A stretch of DNA of 64,000 nt from Nocardioides sp. cx-173. GTDB taxonomy: Bacteria; Actinomycetota; Actinomycetes; Propionibacteriales; Nocardioidaceae. The DNA lies in contig NZ_CP088262.1 in assembly GCF_021117365.1 (NCBI RefSeq), forward strand, positions 3,412,501-3,476,500, in the 5' to 3' direction. The position numbers were made by a program, and so were the translations under genes. Numbering within the stretch: the first letter of the stretch is position 1; each line of letters starts with the position of its first letter. A model generated the notes under the pieces. The model did not search any database. It saw only the letters and a program-made list of their open reading frames with translations, and was not told the origin of the DNA. Shown here piece by piece: positions 26,150 to 36,309 of the stretch.

Positions 26150-26811
26150 GGGAGCCGCCCGGTGTAGCCGCGCGACAGCATCGCGAGGTGGACCCGCTCG
26201 CCGCGCTCGTAGGAGCGGATGAACAGCGCGCCCAGCGTGCGGGCGAGCGTCGGCCAGCTCCGGGGGGAGCGCGGGTTCATCCCGCGTGAGCGCATGGACA
26301 CCATCATCCGCCCCAGGTCGGCGGTGACGACGTCGAGGTAGCGGATCATGAAGCCCATGATCTGCACGACCAGGTCGGGCACGCGGAGACGACGCAGTCC
26401 CACGAGCACGTCGGTCGGCTCGGTCGTGGCCGCGAGCGTCAGGGACGCCATGACGCCGAGGGTGCCCTTGGCGAGCAGGCCCCAGGCGGCGACCAGCCCC
26501 GGCTCGGAGACGCTCAGGCCGAGCACCTCGACGCGGGGGCCGGTCGCGATGAACGGCACCAGCACCGCGAAGACCACGAACGGCACCTCGATGACCATGC
26601 GTCTGACGACGTAGAGGAGCGGGACGCGCGAGAGCAGGATGACCGCGAGGACGACGAGGAGATAGCCGGCGAAGACCGGGTACCAGCCGCGCGGCGTCGC
26701 GACCACCGTGAGCATGAACGCGACCAGCGTCAGGACCTTCAGGTGGGCCGGGGCGCGGTGAACGACGCTGTGGCCGTGGAAGAACAGCCGGTGGCCGTGA
26801 CCGGCGCCCAC
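26146..26811 (-). CDS. cbiQ: Energy-coupling factor transmembrane T component
   Basis: 221 residues with four to five hydrophobic helices and the coupling motifs MVSMRSRGM and MLSRGYTGR (the two Ala-Arg-Gly-like motifs that contact the ATPase). The N-terminal HRLFFHGHSVVHRAPAHLKV segment is typical of CbiQ. It couples ATP hydrolysis to the substrate-binding M component. The GTG start is one base after the cbiN-like stop. Confidence 0.9.
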   Translation of the reverse strand: MGAGHGHRLFFHGHSVVHRAPAHLKVLTLVAFMLTVVATPRGWYPVFAGYLLVVLAVILLSRVPLLYVVRRMVIEVPFVVFAVLVPFIATGPRVEVLGLSVSEPGLVAAWGLLAKGTLGVMASLTLAATTEPTDVLVGLRRLRVPDLVVQIMGFMIRYLDVVTADLGRMMVSMRSRGMNPRSPRSWPTLARTLGALFIRSYERGERVHLAMLSRGYTGRLP

Positions 26812-26812
26812 G

Positions 26813-27118
26813 TCAGCCCGCCGAGTCGGACGGGGTGCGGCGGCGTACGGCGTAGCCCACTCCCCCGGCGATGACGAGCACGAGCAGGACCCCCACGACC
26901 CCCGCGAGGCCGCCGCTCAGCCGCTCGTCCTCCACCCCGGACGTCTGGTAGTCGGCGAACGGGCTGTCGCCGGTCTTCGGCTCCTCGGCGGAGTCGATGA
27001 ACCCGGTCTTCTCGGCGACGTACTCGAGCCCGTCGGGGTGGGCGCTGGCGTAGTAGCTGCCGACGCCTGCGAGCAGCAGTGCGGCGAGCAGCCCGACGAC
27101 GAAGAATCGGGTCCTCAC
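26813..27118 (-). CDS. cbiN: CbiN-like PDGLE-domain protein
   Basis: 101 residues with an N-terminal helix, the diagnostic SAHPDGLEYVAE motif (PDGLE), and a C-terminal helix (VVGVLLVLVIAGGVGYAV). CbiN/NikN proteins assist metal loading onto the M component. The GTG start overlaps the cbiM stop (GTGA), giving strict M-N-Q-O coupling. Confidence 0.87.
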   Translation of the reverse strand: MRTRFFVVGLLAALLLAGVGSYYASAHPDGLEYVAEKTGFIDSAEEPKTGDSPFADYQTSGVEDERLSGGLAGVVGVLLVLVIAGGVGYAVRRRTPSDSAG

Positions 27119-27801
27119 GCGACTGCCTTCCGGATCTCGAGGTCCGCGACCGGCACCAGATGGCGCGCCCCGTGGACCAGGTCGGGTCGAGCGGCGACCA
27201 CGGAGGCGACCACCAGCCCGGTGACCAGCGCCTCGCCGACGCCGATGACGGTGTGCCAGCCCAGCATCGCGGTGAGGACCGCACCGGTGTCGACGGGCGC
27301 CGTGCCGCCGATCACGAAGAGCAGGGTGAAGACGGCCGCGGCCGCGGGGACGGACACCAGCGCCCCGATGGCCGCGGCGGGTGCGACCGACGCCGTACGC
27401 CGGGGCAGCACCGCGGCGACCAGGCGGAAGACCGCGTAGCCCACGAAGCAGCCGACCAGGCCCATGAGCGTGATGTTGGTGCCGAGCGCGGTGACCCCGC
27501 CGTCGGCCATGAACAGTGCCTGGACCAGGAGCACCACGCTGAGACAGAGGGCGCCGGTCCAGGGACCGACGAGCACCGCGGCCAGCGCGCCGCCGAGCAG
27601 GTGACCGCTCGTGCCGGCGCCCACCGGGAAGTTGATCATCTGCCCGGCGAAGATGAAGGCGGCGACGAGACCGGCCATCGGGGCGGTCCGGTCGTCGAGC
27701 TCCCCGCGGGCCTTGCGCAGCGCCACCGCGACCCCGCCCGCGGCGATCACGCCGGTGACCACGGAGGTCGGGGCGTCCAGGAAGCCGTCGGGTACGTGCA
27801 T
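27115..27801 (-). CDS. cbiM: Cobalt/nickel ECF transporter S component
   Basis: 228 residues, beginning MHVPDGFLD: the free amino terminus, His2 and the N-terminal loop bind the metal ion in CbiM/NikM. Six to seven helices follow, with GQMINFPVGAGTSGHLLGG and a further His in LGWHTVIG. It heads the CbiMNQO operon. No cobalamin riboswitch fits in the 80-base upstream gap. Instead a Nur-like box lies there, which favours nickel as the substrate. The choice between Ni and Co remains inference. Confidence 0.9.
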   Translation of the reverse strand: MHVPDGFLDAPTSVVTGVIAAGGVAVALRKARGELDDRTAPMAGLVAAFIFAGQMINFPVGAGTSGHLLGGALAAVLVGPWTGALCLSVVLLVQALFMADGGVTALGTNITLMGLVGCFVGYAVFRLVAAVLPRRTASVAPAAAIGALVSVPAAAAVFTLLFVIGGTAPVDTGAVLTAMLGWHTVIGVGEALVTGLVVASVVAARPDLVHGARHLVPVADLEIRKAVA

Positions 27802-27850
27802 GAGGGGTTCCCCCGGTCGCTAGGTTGGCTGCACCGACCATCGTACGTTA

Positions 27851-27867
27851 TTGCACATCACTCGCAA
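27851..27867. promoter_or_regulatory. Candidate Nur (nickel-uptake regulator) box
   Basis: TTGCAC-ATCAC-TCGCAA matches the Streptomyces Nur-box form TTGCAA-N5-TTGCAA at 10 of 12 half-site positions. It sits just upstream of a TACGAT -10 candidate (plus-strand 27840-27845) for cbiM and between the divergent peroxiredoxin and cbiM genes. Ni-bound Nur would repress uptake. Confidence 0.55.
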
Positions 27868-27881
27868 CAAGGAGCCGTTTC

Positions 27882-28358
27882 GTGTCCGAGACCGCCCGCC
27901 TCTCCCCCGGCGACGCCGCCCCCGACTTCACCCTGACCGACGACACCGGCGCCGAGGTCTCGCTGTCCGGCCTGCGCGGCCGCAAGGTCATCGTGTACTT
28001 CTACCCGGCCGCGATGACGCCGGGCTGCACCAAGCAGGCCTGCGACTTCACGGACTCGCTCGAGTCCCTGAAGGCTGCCGGCTACGAGGTGCTCGGCATC
28101 TCGCCGGACAAGCCCGAGAAGCTCGCCAAGTTCCGCGAGAAGGACGCCCTCACGATCCCGCTGCTCTCGGACACCGACAAGGCGGTCATGACGGCCTACG
28201 GCGCCTTCGGCGAGAAGAAGCTCTACGGCAAGGTGGTCCAGGGGGTCATCCGCTCGACCTTCGTGGTGGACGAGGACGGCAAGGTCGAGAAGGCGCAGTA
28301 CAACGTCAAGGCCACCGGCCACGTCGTCAAGCTGCGGCGCGACCTCGGCCTCGACTGA
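27882..28358 (+). CDS. bcp: Thioredoxin-dependent peroxiredoxin (Bcp/PrxQ)
   Basis: 158 residues. The peroxidatic Cys49 lies in PAAMTPGCTKQACDF and the resolving Cys54 five residues later, the alpha-helical 2-Cys PrxQ arrangement. It reduces hydrogen and lipid peroxides in the cytoplasm with electrons from thioredoxin. The GTG start is preceded by AAGGAGCC. It is divergent from cbiM and shares the region with the candidate Nur box, so nickel status could affect it too; nickel- and peroxide-related control are linked in other actinobacteria, but here this is inference. Confidence 0.93.
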   Translation: MSETARLSPGDAAPDFTLTDDTGAEVSLSGLRGRKVIVYFYPAAMTPGCTKQACDFTDSLESLKAAGYEVLGISPDKPEKLAKFREKDALTIPLLSDTDKAVMTAYGAFGEKKLYGKVVQGVIRSTFVVDEDGKVEKAQYNVKATGHVVKLRRDLGLD

Positions 28359-28397
28359 CGGATTCGCGCCGCCGGTTCCTAGACTGTGCGCGCACCC

Positions 28398-28479
28398 GCC
28401 GGAGTGGTGGAACTGGCAGACACGCAGGTTTTAGGTACCTGTGCCTTCGGGCGTGGGGGTTCAAGTCCCCCCTCCGGCA
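28398..28479 (+). tRNA. tRNA-Leu (TAG)
   Basis: A class II tRNA of 82 nt with a short variable arm. Anticodon TAG (28432-28434) is in loop TTTAGGT between CAGGT and ACCTG. The acceptor stem is GCCGGAG/CTCCGGC with discriminator A; CCA is not encoded. Confidence 0.96.
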
Positions 28480-28515
28480 CGGGTGTCCAGCCACGAACGA
28501 ACAGAGAAGGTGCCC

Positions 28516-29724
28516 ATGGAGCTCCACGAGACCCTCCGCGAGCTCGCCGCCACGTCGGGGCCGGGTGTCTTCGACGACGCGGACCTGCTGCGCGGTGCGC
28601 TCGACGACTACCTCGACGAGGGCGCCGCGTCGACCGGTGAGATCAACCTGCTCGTCGACGCCGTGCGCCTGGGCTCCTTCCGGATGATGCTCTCCACGAT
28701 CGACAGCGGCGCCCAGCCGGCGCGGGCCGTCGAGACGGCCGGCGACGTGCTGGCCCGCGACCGCGGCACGACCGACGTCGCGGCGACGCGCTGGGCGTGC
28801 GCGGTGCTCGGGTACGCCGTGGGCCGGGTCGGCGACGCCGACGTCCGCCGGTTCGAGCGGCCGACCAGCCAGTCGCGGCCGAGCGCCCCGCCGCCGGCGC
28901 CGCCGACCTGGGGGCCGCCCGTCCAGTCGCCCGTCCAGTCATCGGGCCAGTCGCCCGTCCAGTCACCGTGGCAGCCGCCGCCGACCGCCCCGCCGCACCA
29001 GCCGCCGTACGCGCCCGCCGGCTACCCGGGCTCCTACCATGCGGCCCCGCCTGCGAAGCCGAAGCGGACCGGTCTGCTCGTCGCGATCGGCGCCGTCGCG
29101 CTCGTCGTCGTGGCCGGCGTCCTGACCGCCGTACTGCTGGTCTCGGGTGACGACGACGGCGGCAAGGACACGGCCGACGACCAGACCAGCAGCACCGGCG
29201 AGCCCACCACCGACCAGACGGTCGAGCCCACCGACGAGCCCACCGAGGTGCCCACGGAGGTGCCGGCGGGAGCGATCGAGGGCAACGGCTACTACTTCAC
29301 GCCGCCCGAGCGCTGGACCGACGTCACCGACGAGGTCGTCGCCCGCGACGACGCGGGTCAGACCGACGTGGCGGTCGGGTGGGGCAACTCCTTCGAGGTC
29401 GCGCGCGCCAACGTCATCGTCGAGACCGGCTTCGCCGGCGGCGAGACCGACCCCGAGGTGCTCCGCCCGACCTGGGAGCGGAACATGGCCGGCGCCACCG
29501 GCGCCACCCCCGAGGACAACGGCACGACCGAGATCGACGGCGAGACCGCGGTCGGGGTGCTGATCGCCCGGATCAACGAGAACGACGTCCCGATCGAGCA
29601 GTTCGGCTACCTCACCATCCACGACGGCGACCTCTACTCGGTGATCCTGTCCACGCAGGCGGGCGACAAGGACGCCCAGGCGGCCTTCGAGGAGCTGCTC
29701 GCGACCTGGACCTGGACAACCTAG
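28516..29724 (+). CDS. Pro-rich single-pass membrane protein, function unknown
   Basis: 402 residues. A cytoplasmic N-terminal helical domain of about 125 residues (ETLRELAATSGPGVFDDADL) resembles the small domains that precede Pro-rich linkers in actinobacterial surface proteins. A Pro/Gln linker follows (about 128-180, with PVQSPVQSSGQSPVQSPWQ repeats), then one transmembrane helix (about 194-215), an acidic Thr/Glu/Pro stretch, and an external domain of about 150 residues. No enzyme motif is visible. The ATG follows a GAAGGTG site. Confidence 0.75.
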   Translation: MELHETLRELAATSGPGVFDDADLLRGALDDYLDEGAASTGEINLLVDAVRLGSFRMMLSTIDSGAQPARAVETAGDVLARDRGTTDVAATRWACAVLGYAVGRVGDADVRRFERPTSQSRPSAPPPAPPTWGPPVQSPVQSSGQSPVQSPWQPPPTAPPHQPPYAPAGYPGSYHAAPPAKPKRTGLLVAIGAVALVVVAGVLTAVLLVSGDDDGGKDTADDQTSSTGEPTTDQTVEPTDEPTEVPTEVPAGAIEGNGYYFTPPERWTDVTDEVVARDDAGQTDVAVGWGNSFEVARANVIVETGFAGGETDPEVLRPTWERNMAGATGATPEDNGTTEIDGETAVGVLIARINENDVPIEQFGYLTIHDGDLYSVILSTQAGDKDAQAAFEELLATWTWTT

Positions 29725-30299
29725 GCGCGCTCCTCGCGCAGCCGGGGCTCGGTGGCCAGCTCCGGGTGGATCCCGGTCTTGTCGGCGTAGAAGGCGCGCA
29801 CCCGGTCCATGTCGGCGACCACGTCGCCGCTGAGCTCGAAGGTCGGGCCCCAGCCCACCGTGCGGCTCGGTGCGTCGACGAACGCGAGGGTCACCGGGAT
29901 GCCGGTCTGTCGGGAGATCCGGTAGAAACCGGACTTCCAGTAGTCGGCGCGACCACGGGTGCCCTCGGCGGCGAGTCCGAGCAGGAACGTCTCGTCACTC
30001 GCGGCGTCGGCCAGCAGTGCGCGGATGGTGGCGCCGGGGTTGTCCCGGTCGAGCGCCACGGCGCCCGTGGCGCGCATGAGGACGCCGAGCGGGCCCTTGA
30101 AGAACGACTGCTTGACCAGCAGCCGGATCTGGACGCTGCTGTCCCAGGCGAGCAGCATCGTGAGGACCCAGTCCCAGTTGGAGGTGTGCGGGGCGCCGAC
30201 CAGGATCCCCCGGCTCGGCACCTGCCCGACGGTCTTCCAGCGGGCCGCCCTCAGGGCCACGCGCGCGAACGTCCTGCGGAGGAGAAAGCGTCGACCCAT
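29721..30299 (-). CDS. PlsC-like acyltransferase
   Basis: 192 residues with the acyltransferase motif I APHTSNWDW (H-x4-D) and motif III LAAEGTRGRADYWKSG. It is shorter than typical PlsC and lacks a membrane helix, like the MSMEG-type 1-acylglycerol-3-phosphate acyltransferases and lauroyl-type families. It probably acylates a lysophospholipid or related glycolipid at the inner membrane surface. A TACGTT -10 box (plus-strand 30306-30311) sits six bases before the ATG, so it is leaderless. Its stop overlaps that of the convergent gene through the shared palindrome CTAG. Confidence 0.85.
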   Translation of the reverse strand: MGRRFLLRRTFARVALRAARWKTVGQVPSRGILVGAPHTSNWDWVLTMLLAWDSSVQIRLLVKQSFFKGPLGVLMRATGAVALDRDNPGATIRALLADAASDETFLLGLAAEGTRGRADYWKSGFYRISRQTGIPVTLAFVDAPSRTVGWGPTFELSGDVVADMDRVRAFYADKTGIHPELATEPRLREERA

Positions 30300-30358
30300 C
30301 TCGAGAACGTACCGCTCGATGCGGTGTGACGAGTCCCACGCCCCGCTAGTGTCCGCGC

Positions 30359-31237
30359 ATGGACTCCGCACTGACCGAGATCGGCTTGCCCATCGCCCTC
30401 GCCATCGTCATGTTCGGACTCGGGCTGGACCTCACGCTCGCCGACTTCCGCCGGGTCGGCAAGCACCCGAAGGCGGTCCTCGTCGCGCTGGGCTGCCAGC
30501 TCGTGCTGCTGCCGGCCGTCTGCTTCGGGCTCGTGGTGCTCTTCGACCTCTCGCCTTTCCTCGGGATCGGCATGCTCCTGCTGGCCGCGTCGCCCGGCGG
30601 CACGACCGCGAACCTGTTCAGCCACCTCTTCCGCGGCGACGTGGCGCTCAACATCACGCTGACCGCGATCAACTCGATCGTCGCCATCGCGACGCTGCCG
30701 CTGATCACCAACCTCGCGATCGACTACTTCGACAAGAACGAGACGGTCTCCATGCCGCTCGAGGAGGTGGTCAAGGTCTTCGCACTGATCCTGGTGCCGA
30801 CCAGCCTCGGGATGCTGACCCGTGCCCGCCGGCCGTCGTTCGCGGCGGCGATGGACCGCCCGGTGCGCCTCGCCTCCGCGGTCATCCTCGCCGTCCTCGT
30901 GCTCGGCATCCTGCTCGCCGAGAAGGACAACGTGGGCGGCTACTTCGCCGACGTCGGTCTCATCGCGGCGGTGTTCTGCGCGATCAGCCTCGTCGTCGGG
31001 TACGTCGTCCCGCGCGCCTTCGGCGTCACCGAGGGCCAGGCGATCGCGTCGTCGTTCGAGATCGGCGTCCACAACGGGACGCTCGCGATCTTCGTCGCGG
31101 AGAACATCCTGGAGGTCAACGCGATCGCGATCCCGGGCGCCATCTACTCGCTCATCATGATCTTCCTGGCGGCCGCGTGGGGCGTGCTGATCAGCCGCCG
31201 GGTGGGTCAGCGGGAGGCGAGCAGGGTCGCGAGCTGA
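30359..31237 (+). CDS. Bile acid:sodium symporter family transporter (BASS)
   Basis: 292 residues with about nine hydrophobic helices. ASPGGTTANLFSHLFRGDVAL and the crossover SSFEIGVHNGTLAI carry the conserved sodium-site residues (the E-x-G-x-x-N core). Bacterial members take up organic anions such as pyruvate, pantoate or bile-acid-like compounds; the ligand here is unknown. TAGTGT (30347-30352) lies six bases before the ATG, indicating a leaderless transcript. The 3' end overlaps the convergent rdgB gene by about 30 bases. Confidence 0.88.
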   Translation: MDSALTEIGLPIALAIVMFGLGLDLTLADFRRVGKHPKAVLVALGCQLVLLPAVCFGLVVLFDLSPFLGIGMLLLAASPGGTTANLFSHLFRGDVALNITLTAINSIVAIATLPLITNLAIDYFDKNETVSMPLEEVVKVFALILVPTSLGMLTRARRPSFAAAMDRPVRLASAVILAVLVLGILLAEKDNVGGYFADVGLIAAVFCAISLVVGYVVPRAFGVTEGQAIASSFEIGVHNGTLAIFVAENILEVNAIAIPGAIYSLIMIFLAAAWGVLISRRVGQREASRVAS

Positions 31238-31818
31238 GGGGCGATCTCGCGCAGCGCCCGCCCCCGGTGGGAGATCGCGTCCTTGTCGGCGCGGTCGAGC
31301 TCCGCGGTCGTGCGGCCGGGGTGGTCGTCGGCGACGAAGAGCACGTCGTAGCCGAAGCCCCCGCTCCCCCGCGTCTCGCGGATGATCCGCCCGTCCATCC
31401 GCCCCTCGACGACCAGCTCGGGGCCGTCGGGATGGCAGAACGCGACGGCGCAGACGAAGTGTGCGCCGCGCCGCTCGTCGGGCACGTCGGCGAGCTGGGC
31501 CAGCAGCAGCTCGTTGTTGCGGGCGTCGGACTTGGGGGGCCCGGACCAGCGGGCGGACAGGACGCCCGGCATGCCGTTGAGCGCGTCGACGCACAGGCCG
31601 GAGTCGTCGGCGATCGTGGGCAGGCCGGTCACCGCGGCGCCGGCCCGCGCCTTGAGCAGTGCGTTGCCCGTGAAGGTCGGCGCGTCCTCGACCGGCTCGT
31701 CGTAGGCCGGCACGTCGTCGAGCCCGACGACCTCCACCTCGCCGAGGTGCTCGGCCAGGATCCGCTGCATCTCCTCGAGCTTCTTGGCGTTGCGCGAGGC
31801 CAGGAAGACCCGGGTCAT
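31207..31818 (-). CDS. rdgB: Non-canonical purine NTP pyrophosphatase
   Basis: 203 residues of the Ham1/RdgB family, which hydrolyses dITP, ITP and XTP to monophosphates to keep deaminated purines out of [15 protein letters not shown] is the N-terminal nucleotide-binding motif, [11 protein letters not shown] the second, [13 protein letters not shown] holds catalytic Asp residues, and [10 protein letters not shown] and SHRGRALRE complete the fold. The start overlaps the rph stop (ATGA), so translation is coupled, as in mycobacteria. Confidence 0.95.
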   Translation of the reverse strand: MTRVFLASRNAKKLEEMQRILAEHLGEVEVVGLDDVPAYDEPVEDAPTFTGNALLKARAGAAVTGLPTIADDSGLCVDALNGMPGVLSARWSGPPKSDARNNELLLAQLADVPDERRGAHFVCAVAFCHPDGPELVVEGRMDGRIIRETRGSGGFGYDVLFVADDHPGRTTAELDRADKDAISHRGRALREIAPQLATLLASR

Positions 31819-32552
31819 GCGGTGCCGGCGAGGGCGTCGAGCTGCATGCGGGTGAGGTCGGCGCAGCCCTTCTCGGCCAGCGCGAGCAGGCCGTCGAGCT
31901 CGGCCCGGTCGAACGGCGCGCCCTCGGCGGTGCCCTGCACCTCGACGAACCTGCCGTCGCCGGTCATCACGACGTTCATGTCGGTCTCGGCGCGGACGTC
32001 CTCGACGTAGGGCAGGTCCAGGCGCGGTGCGCCGTCGATGATGCCGACGCTGATGGCGGCCACCGAGCCGGTGAGCGCCTGGGGCACACCGAGGTGCGCG
32101 CACGCGTCGACGAGCGCGATGTAGGCGCCGGTGATCGCGGCGGTGCGGGTGCCGCCGTCGGCCTGGAGCACGTCGCAGTCGATCTGGATGGTGTTCTCCC
32201 CGAGCGCCTGGTAGTCGATCACCGCGCGCAGCGAGCGACCGATCAACCGGCTGATCTCGTGGGTGCGACCGCCGATGCGGCCCTTGACCGACTCGCGGTC
32301 GGAGCGGGTGTTGGTCGCGGCCGGCAGCATCGCGTACTCCGCCGTGACCCAGCCCAGGCCCGACCCCTTGCGCCAGCGCGGTACGCCGCTCGTTGCCGAC
32401 GCCGCGCACAGCACCTTGGTCCTGCCGAACTCGATGAGCACCGAGCCGGCCGCGTGGTCGAGCCAGTTGCGGGTGATCGTGACCGGGCGGAGCTCGCCGT
32501 CGGCGCGGCCGTCGACGCGGGGCGGGTGGTCGAGGTGCTGGGGAGACGTCAT
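31815..32552 (-). CDS. rph: Ribonuclease PH
   Basis: 245 residues. RNase PH is a phosphorolytic 3'-5' exonuclease that trims tRNA and rRNA 3' ends. [46 protein letters not shown] and [20 protein letters not shown] are family signatures. The ATG is chosen because a TAGGGT -10 box (plus-strand 32560-32565) lies seven bases upstream, and an in-frame extension has no signal. It is coupled to rdgB. Confidence 0.96.
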   Translation of the reverse strand: MTSPQHLDHPPRVDGRADGELRPVTITRNWLDHAAGSVLIEFGRTKVLCAASATSGVPRWRKGSGLGWVTAEYAMLPAATNTRSDRESVKGRIGGRTHEISRLIGRSLRAVIDYQALGENTIQIDCDVLQADGGTRTAAITGAYIALVDACAHLGVPQALTGSVAAISVGIIDGAPRLDLPYVEDVRAETDMNVVMTGDGRFVEVQGTAEGAPFDRAELDGLLALAEKGCADLTRMQLDALAGTA

Positions 32553-32595
32553 GCGCCCGACCCTAACGGGGGCCGGGCGCACGACGAGGACGCGG

Positions 32596-33425
32596 CTACT
32601 TGGGCTCGGAGGCGAGCACCCGGCGCGTGCCGATGACCAGCGGCGTGACCACCCAGATCAACACGGTGACCAGCAGCCTCAGGCCGTCCATCGCCGTGGC
32701 GGTGTCGTCGGGGTCGAGGAACGGCGTCATCGCGTACTGCATGTCGATCCAGGGGATCAGGTCCTGGGCCCAGTCGAAGATCGCGTACAGCGTGCTGTAG
32801 ACGAGCAGGGGCAGCAGCAGCGCGACGACGTAGAAGACGGCGATCGACGCGGGGGTGTTGAGCAGGACGGTGCCGAACGCGTAGGCCATGAGGAAGTAGA
32901 GGAGCTGACTGAGGATCGTCAGCGCGAGCATCTCCAGGTCCAGGTTCCACTTGGGACTGTTGCCGTCCATGGCGGCGGCGACGACGTTGCCCACCGCCCC
33001 CAGGACCAGCGCGACGACGATCGTCGCCACGGCGAGGAGGACCACCGCGCCGACCTTGGCGAGCAGGACGCGGACCCGGTGCGGCTCGAGCGCGAACGTC
33101 ACGAGACCGGTGCGCTGGCTCCACTCGCTGGTCACCGCGAGGATCGGGAACACCGGGAGCAGCAGCGACAGCGGGATCGTCAGGATCTGGGAGAAGCCGT
33201 CGGCGCCGATCGTGAGGTCGTCCTCGGTGAGGCCGACCACGAGCAGGACGAGGGCGACCGTGAGGACGAGCAGGATGCCGGTGGCGATCATCAGCCAGAA
33301 CCCGCTGCGCGTGTCCACCATCTTGCGCCACTCCACGCGCACCAGGCGGCTGAAGGGGACGGGGGCGGTCTGGCTGATGTCGAGCGTGGGCCCCGGGGCG
33401 GCCGGCCGGCCCGATTCGATGGTGC

Positions 33426-33429
<4 letters not shown>
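32596..33429 (-). CDS. ABC-2 type exporter permease
   Basis: 277 residues with about six transmembrane helices and a short cytoplasmic N-terminus. The helix-loop [15 protein letters not shown] separates helix pairs, and [17 protein letters not shown] is the typical coupling loop of ABC-2 permeases. It forms the membrane part of an exporter with the adjacent ATPase; ATG and ATPase stop overlap (ATGA). Such pairs next to a LuxR-type two-component system often export antibiotics or peptides. Substrate unknown. Confidence 0.85.
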
Positions 33430-34355
<926 letters not shown>

Positions 34356-34485
34356 GACCCCCACCTTGCCGCATGTCGGTCCGGTGCGACATCGGCCGCG
34401 CGGCGCGCCGGCGATGACCTAAGTAGGGGGTGCGGCGCGACCCCGGCCTCCTGCCGTCGCCGGCGGTGCCGCCTACGCTGCCGGT

Positions 34486-35646
34486 GTGGAGGGGCCCGCA
34501 CCGGAGACCTATCAGCCGCCGCTGACCTGGTGGGGGCACACCTGGCGACTGCTCGTGACGCTCTCACTCAGCGCCGCCGTCTGGGTGGCCTATGCCGAGA
34601 CGCAGGCCACCGAGGTGCCGATCCTCTTCTACGTCGACGTGACGGTCGGCCTGGCCGCCTACGTGCTGATGTTCTTCCGGCGTCGCTGGCCACTCCCGAT
34701 CGCGCTGGTCACCAACGTCATGGGCGCCGTGTCCGGCATCGCCCAGGGACCGGCCACCCTCGCCTCCGTGTCGCTGGCGACCCGGCGCGTGCTGTGGCAC
34801 GTCGCCCTCGTTGCGGTGCTGGGTCTGGTGACGTCCGTGGTCTACACCGAGACCCAGCCGAGCATCAACAACGACCCGCTGTGGGTCTCCTTGGTCGCCG
34901 CCGTGCTCGCCATCGCGGCCAGCATGGGCTGGGGCATGTTCATCGGCTCGCGCCGCGAGCTGCTGTGGACGCTGCGCCAGCGCGCGGAGCGGGCCGAGGC
35001 CGAGCAGGACCTGCGGGTCGCGCAGTCCCGGGCCACCGAGCGCGCGCGGATCGCCCGGGAGATGCACGACGTGCTCGCCCACCGGATCTCGCAGATCTCC
35101 ATGCACGCCGGCGCCCTGAGCTTCCGCGAGGACCTGGACGCCGAGGCGATGCGCGAGAGTGCGGCGGTGATCCGCGACCAGGCCCACGAGGCACTCACCG
35201 ACCTGCGCGGCGTGCTCGGGGTGCTGCGCGACGACACCGGGGCGGCGCTGAGCGCGCCGCAGCCGACGTACGCCGACGTGCCCGGCCTCGTGGCCGACTG
35301 CCGCGCGGAGGGCCTGGCGGTGACCCTCGTGGATCGGGTCACGGGTGCGGAGCGGGTGCCCGACGCCGTCGGGCGGACGCTCTACCGGATCGTGCAGGAG
35401 GGCATCACCAACGCCCGCAAGCACGCACCCGGCTCGCGGCTGACGATCGCCGTGTCCGGAGGTCCGGACGAGGGCGTCGACATCACGCTGCGCAACCCGA
35501 TCGGCTTCGGGCCGACCGCCACCCCGGGCGCGGGGCTCGGGCTGGTGGGCCTGGCCGAGCGGGCCGTCCTGCGCGGCGGGCGGCTGGAGCACCGGACCGA
35601 CCGCGGCGTCTTCGAGCTCCGCGCCTGGCTACCGTGGGCCGCATGA
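34486..35646 (+). CDS. NarL-type sensor histidine kinase (HisKA_3)
   Basis: 386 residues: an N-terminal membrane domain of five or six helices (20-165), a short coiled region (AERAEAEQDLRVAQSRATER), the HisKA_3 dimerisation domain with phospho-His in IAREMHDVLAHRISQ, and an HATPase domain (EGITNARKHAPG, AGLGLVGLAERA). It senses a membrane-associated or envelope signal, as kinases of this class often detect antibiotics, and phosphorylates the next gene's product. GTG start with TACGCT (34474-34479) six bases upstream: leaderless. It probably controls the divergent ABC exporter. Confidence 0.9.
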   Translation: MEGPAPETYQPPLTWWGHTWRLLVTLSLSAAVWVAYAETQATEVPILFYVDVTVGLAAYVLMFFRRRWPLPIALVTNVMGAVSGIAQGPATLASVSLATRRVLWHVALVAVLGLVTSVVYTETQPSINNDPLWVSLVAAVLAIAASMGWGMFIGSRRELLWTLRQRAERAEAEQDLRVAQSRATERARIAREMHDVLAHRISQISMHAGALSFREDLDAEAMRESAAVIRDQAHEALTDLRGVLGVLRDDTGAALSAPQPTYADVPGLVADCRAEGLAVTLVDRVTGAERVPDAVGRTLYRIVQEGITNARKHAPGSRLTIAVSGGPDEGVDITLRNPIGFGPTATPGAGLGLVGLAERAVLRGGRLEHRTDRGVFELRAWLPWAA

Positions 35647-36302
35647 CCTCCTCGGTGCGCGTCCTCGTCGTGGACGACGACCCCCTCGTCCGCTCCGCCT
35701 TGGGCCTGATGCTGGGCGGACAGGCGGACGTCGAGGTCGTCGGCGAGGCCGCCGACGGGCGTGCCGGCGTCGCGCTCGCGCGCGAGCTGCGCCCCGACGT
35801 CGTCCTGATGGACATCCGGATGCCGCGCCTCAACGGGCTCGACGCCACCCAGGCGCTGCGCGCCGACGCGTCGCCACCGCGGGTCATCGTGCTGACGACC
35901 TTCGACGCCGATGAGCACGTGCTGGGCGCGGTCGCCGCCGGGGCCGACGGGTTCCTGCTCAAGGACACCCCGCCCGTCCAGATCCTCGATGCCATCCGCA
36001 CGGTGGCGGCCGGCGAGCCGATCCTGTCGCCCTCGGCCACCCGCACCCTGATCGACCGGGTCCGCACCCAGTCCGGCGACGGCCGCGCCGCGGAGGCCCA
36101 GCAGCGGCTCGCCCTGCTCACCGACCGCGAGCGCGACGTCGCCCTCGCCGTCGGCCGCGGCCTCAGCAACGCCGAGATCGCCACCTGCCTGCACCTGTCG
36201 GTCCCCACGGTCAAGGCGCACGTGTCCCGGCTGTTCGAGAAGCTCGGCACCACCAACCGCGTGCAGATCGCCATCTGCGTCCACGACGCCGGCCTCTCCT
36301 AG
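35643..36302 (+). CDS. NarL/LuxR-family response regulator
   Basis: 219 residues. A canonical receiver (VLVVDDDPLVR with the acidic pair, VVLMDIRMP with the phospho-Asp, VLTTFD with the Thr, LLKDTPP with the Lys) precedes a LuxR DNA-binding domain (GLSNAEIATCLHLSVPTVKA). It is the partner of the kinase encoded just upstream; its ATG overlaps the kinase stop (ATGA). It probably activates the divergent exporter genes. Its receiver is clearly more conventional than the two orphan regulators in this window. Confidence 0.95.
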   Translation: MTSSVRVLVVDDDPLVRSALGLMLGGQADVEVVGEAADGRAGVALARELRPDVVLMDIRMPRLNGLDATQALRADASPPRVIVLTTFDADEHVLGAVAAGADGFLLKDTPPVQILDAIRTVAAGEPILSPSATRTLIDRVRTQSGDGRAAEAQQRLALLTDRERDVALAVGRGLSNAEIATCLHLSVPTVKAHVSRLFEKLGTTNRVQIAICVHDAGLS

Positions 36303-36309
36303 CGGACGC

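Noticed and set aside
27802..27881. Cobalamin riboswitch upstream of cbiM
   Set aside because: The gap is 80 bases and shared with a divergent gene, far too short; the Nur-like box explains it better.
28516..29724. Serine/threonine kinase or sensor role for the Pro-rich membrane protein
   Set aside because: No kinase or known sensor motif is present.
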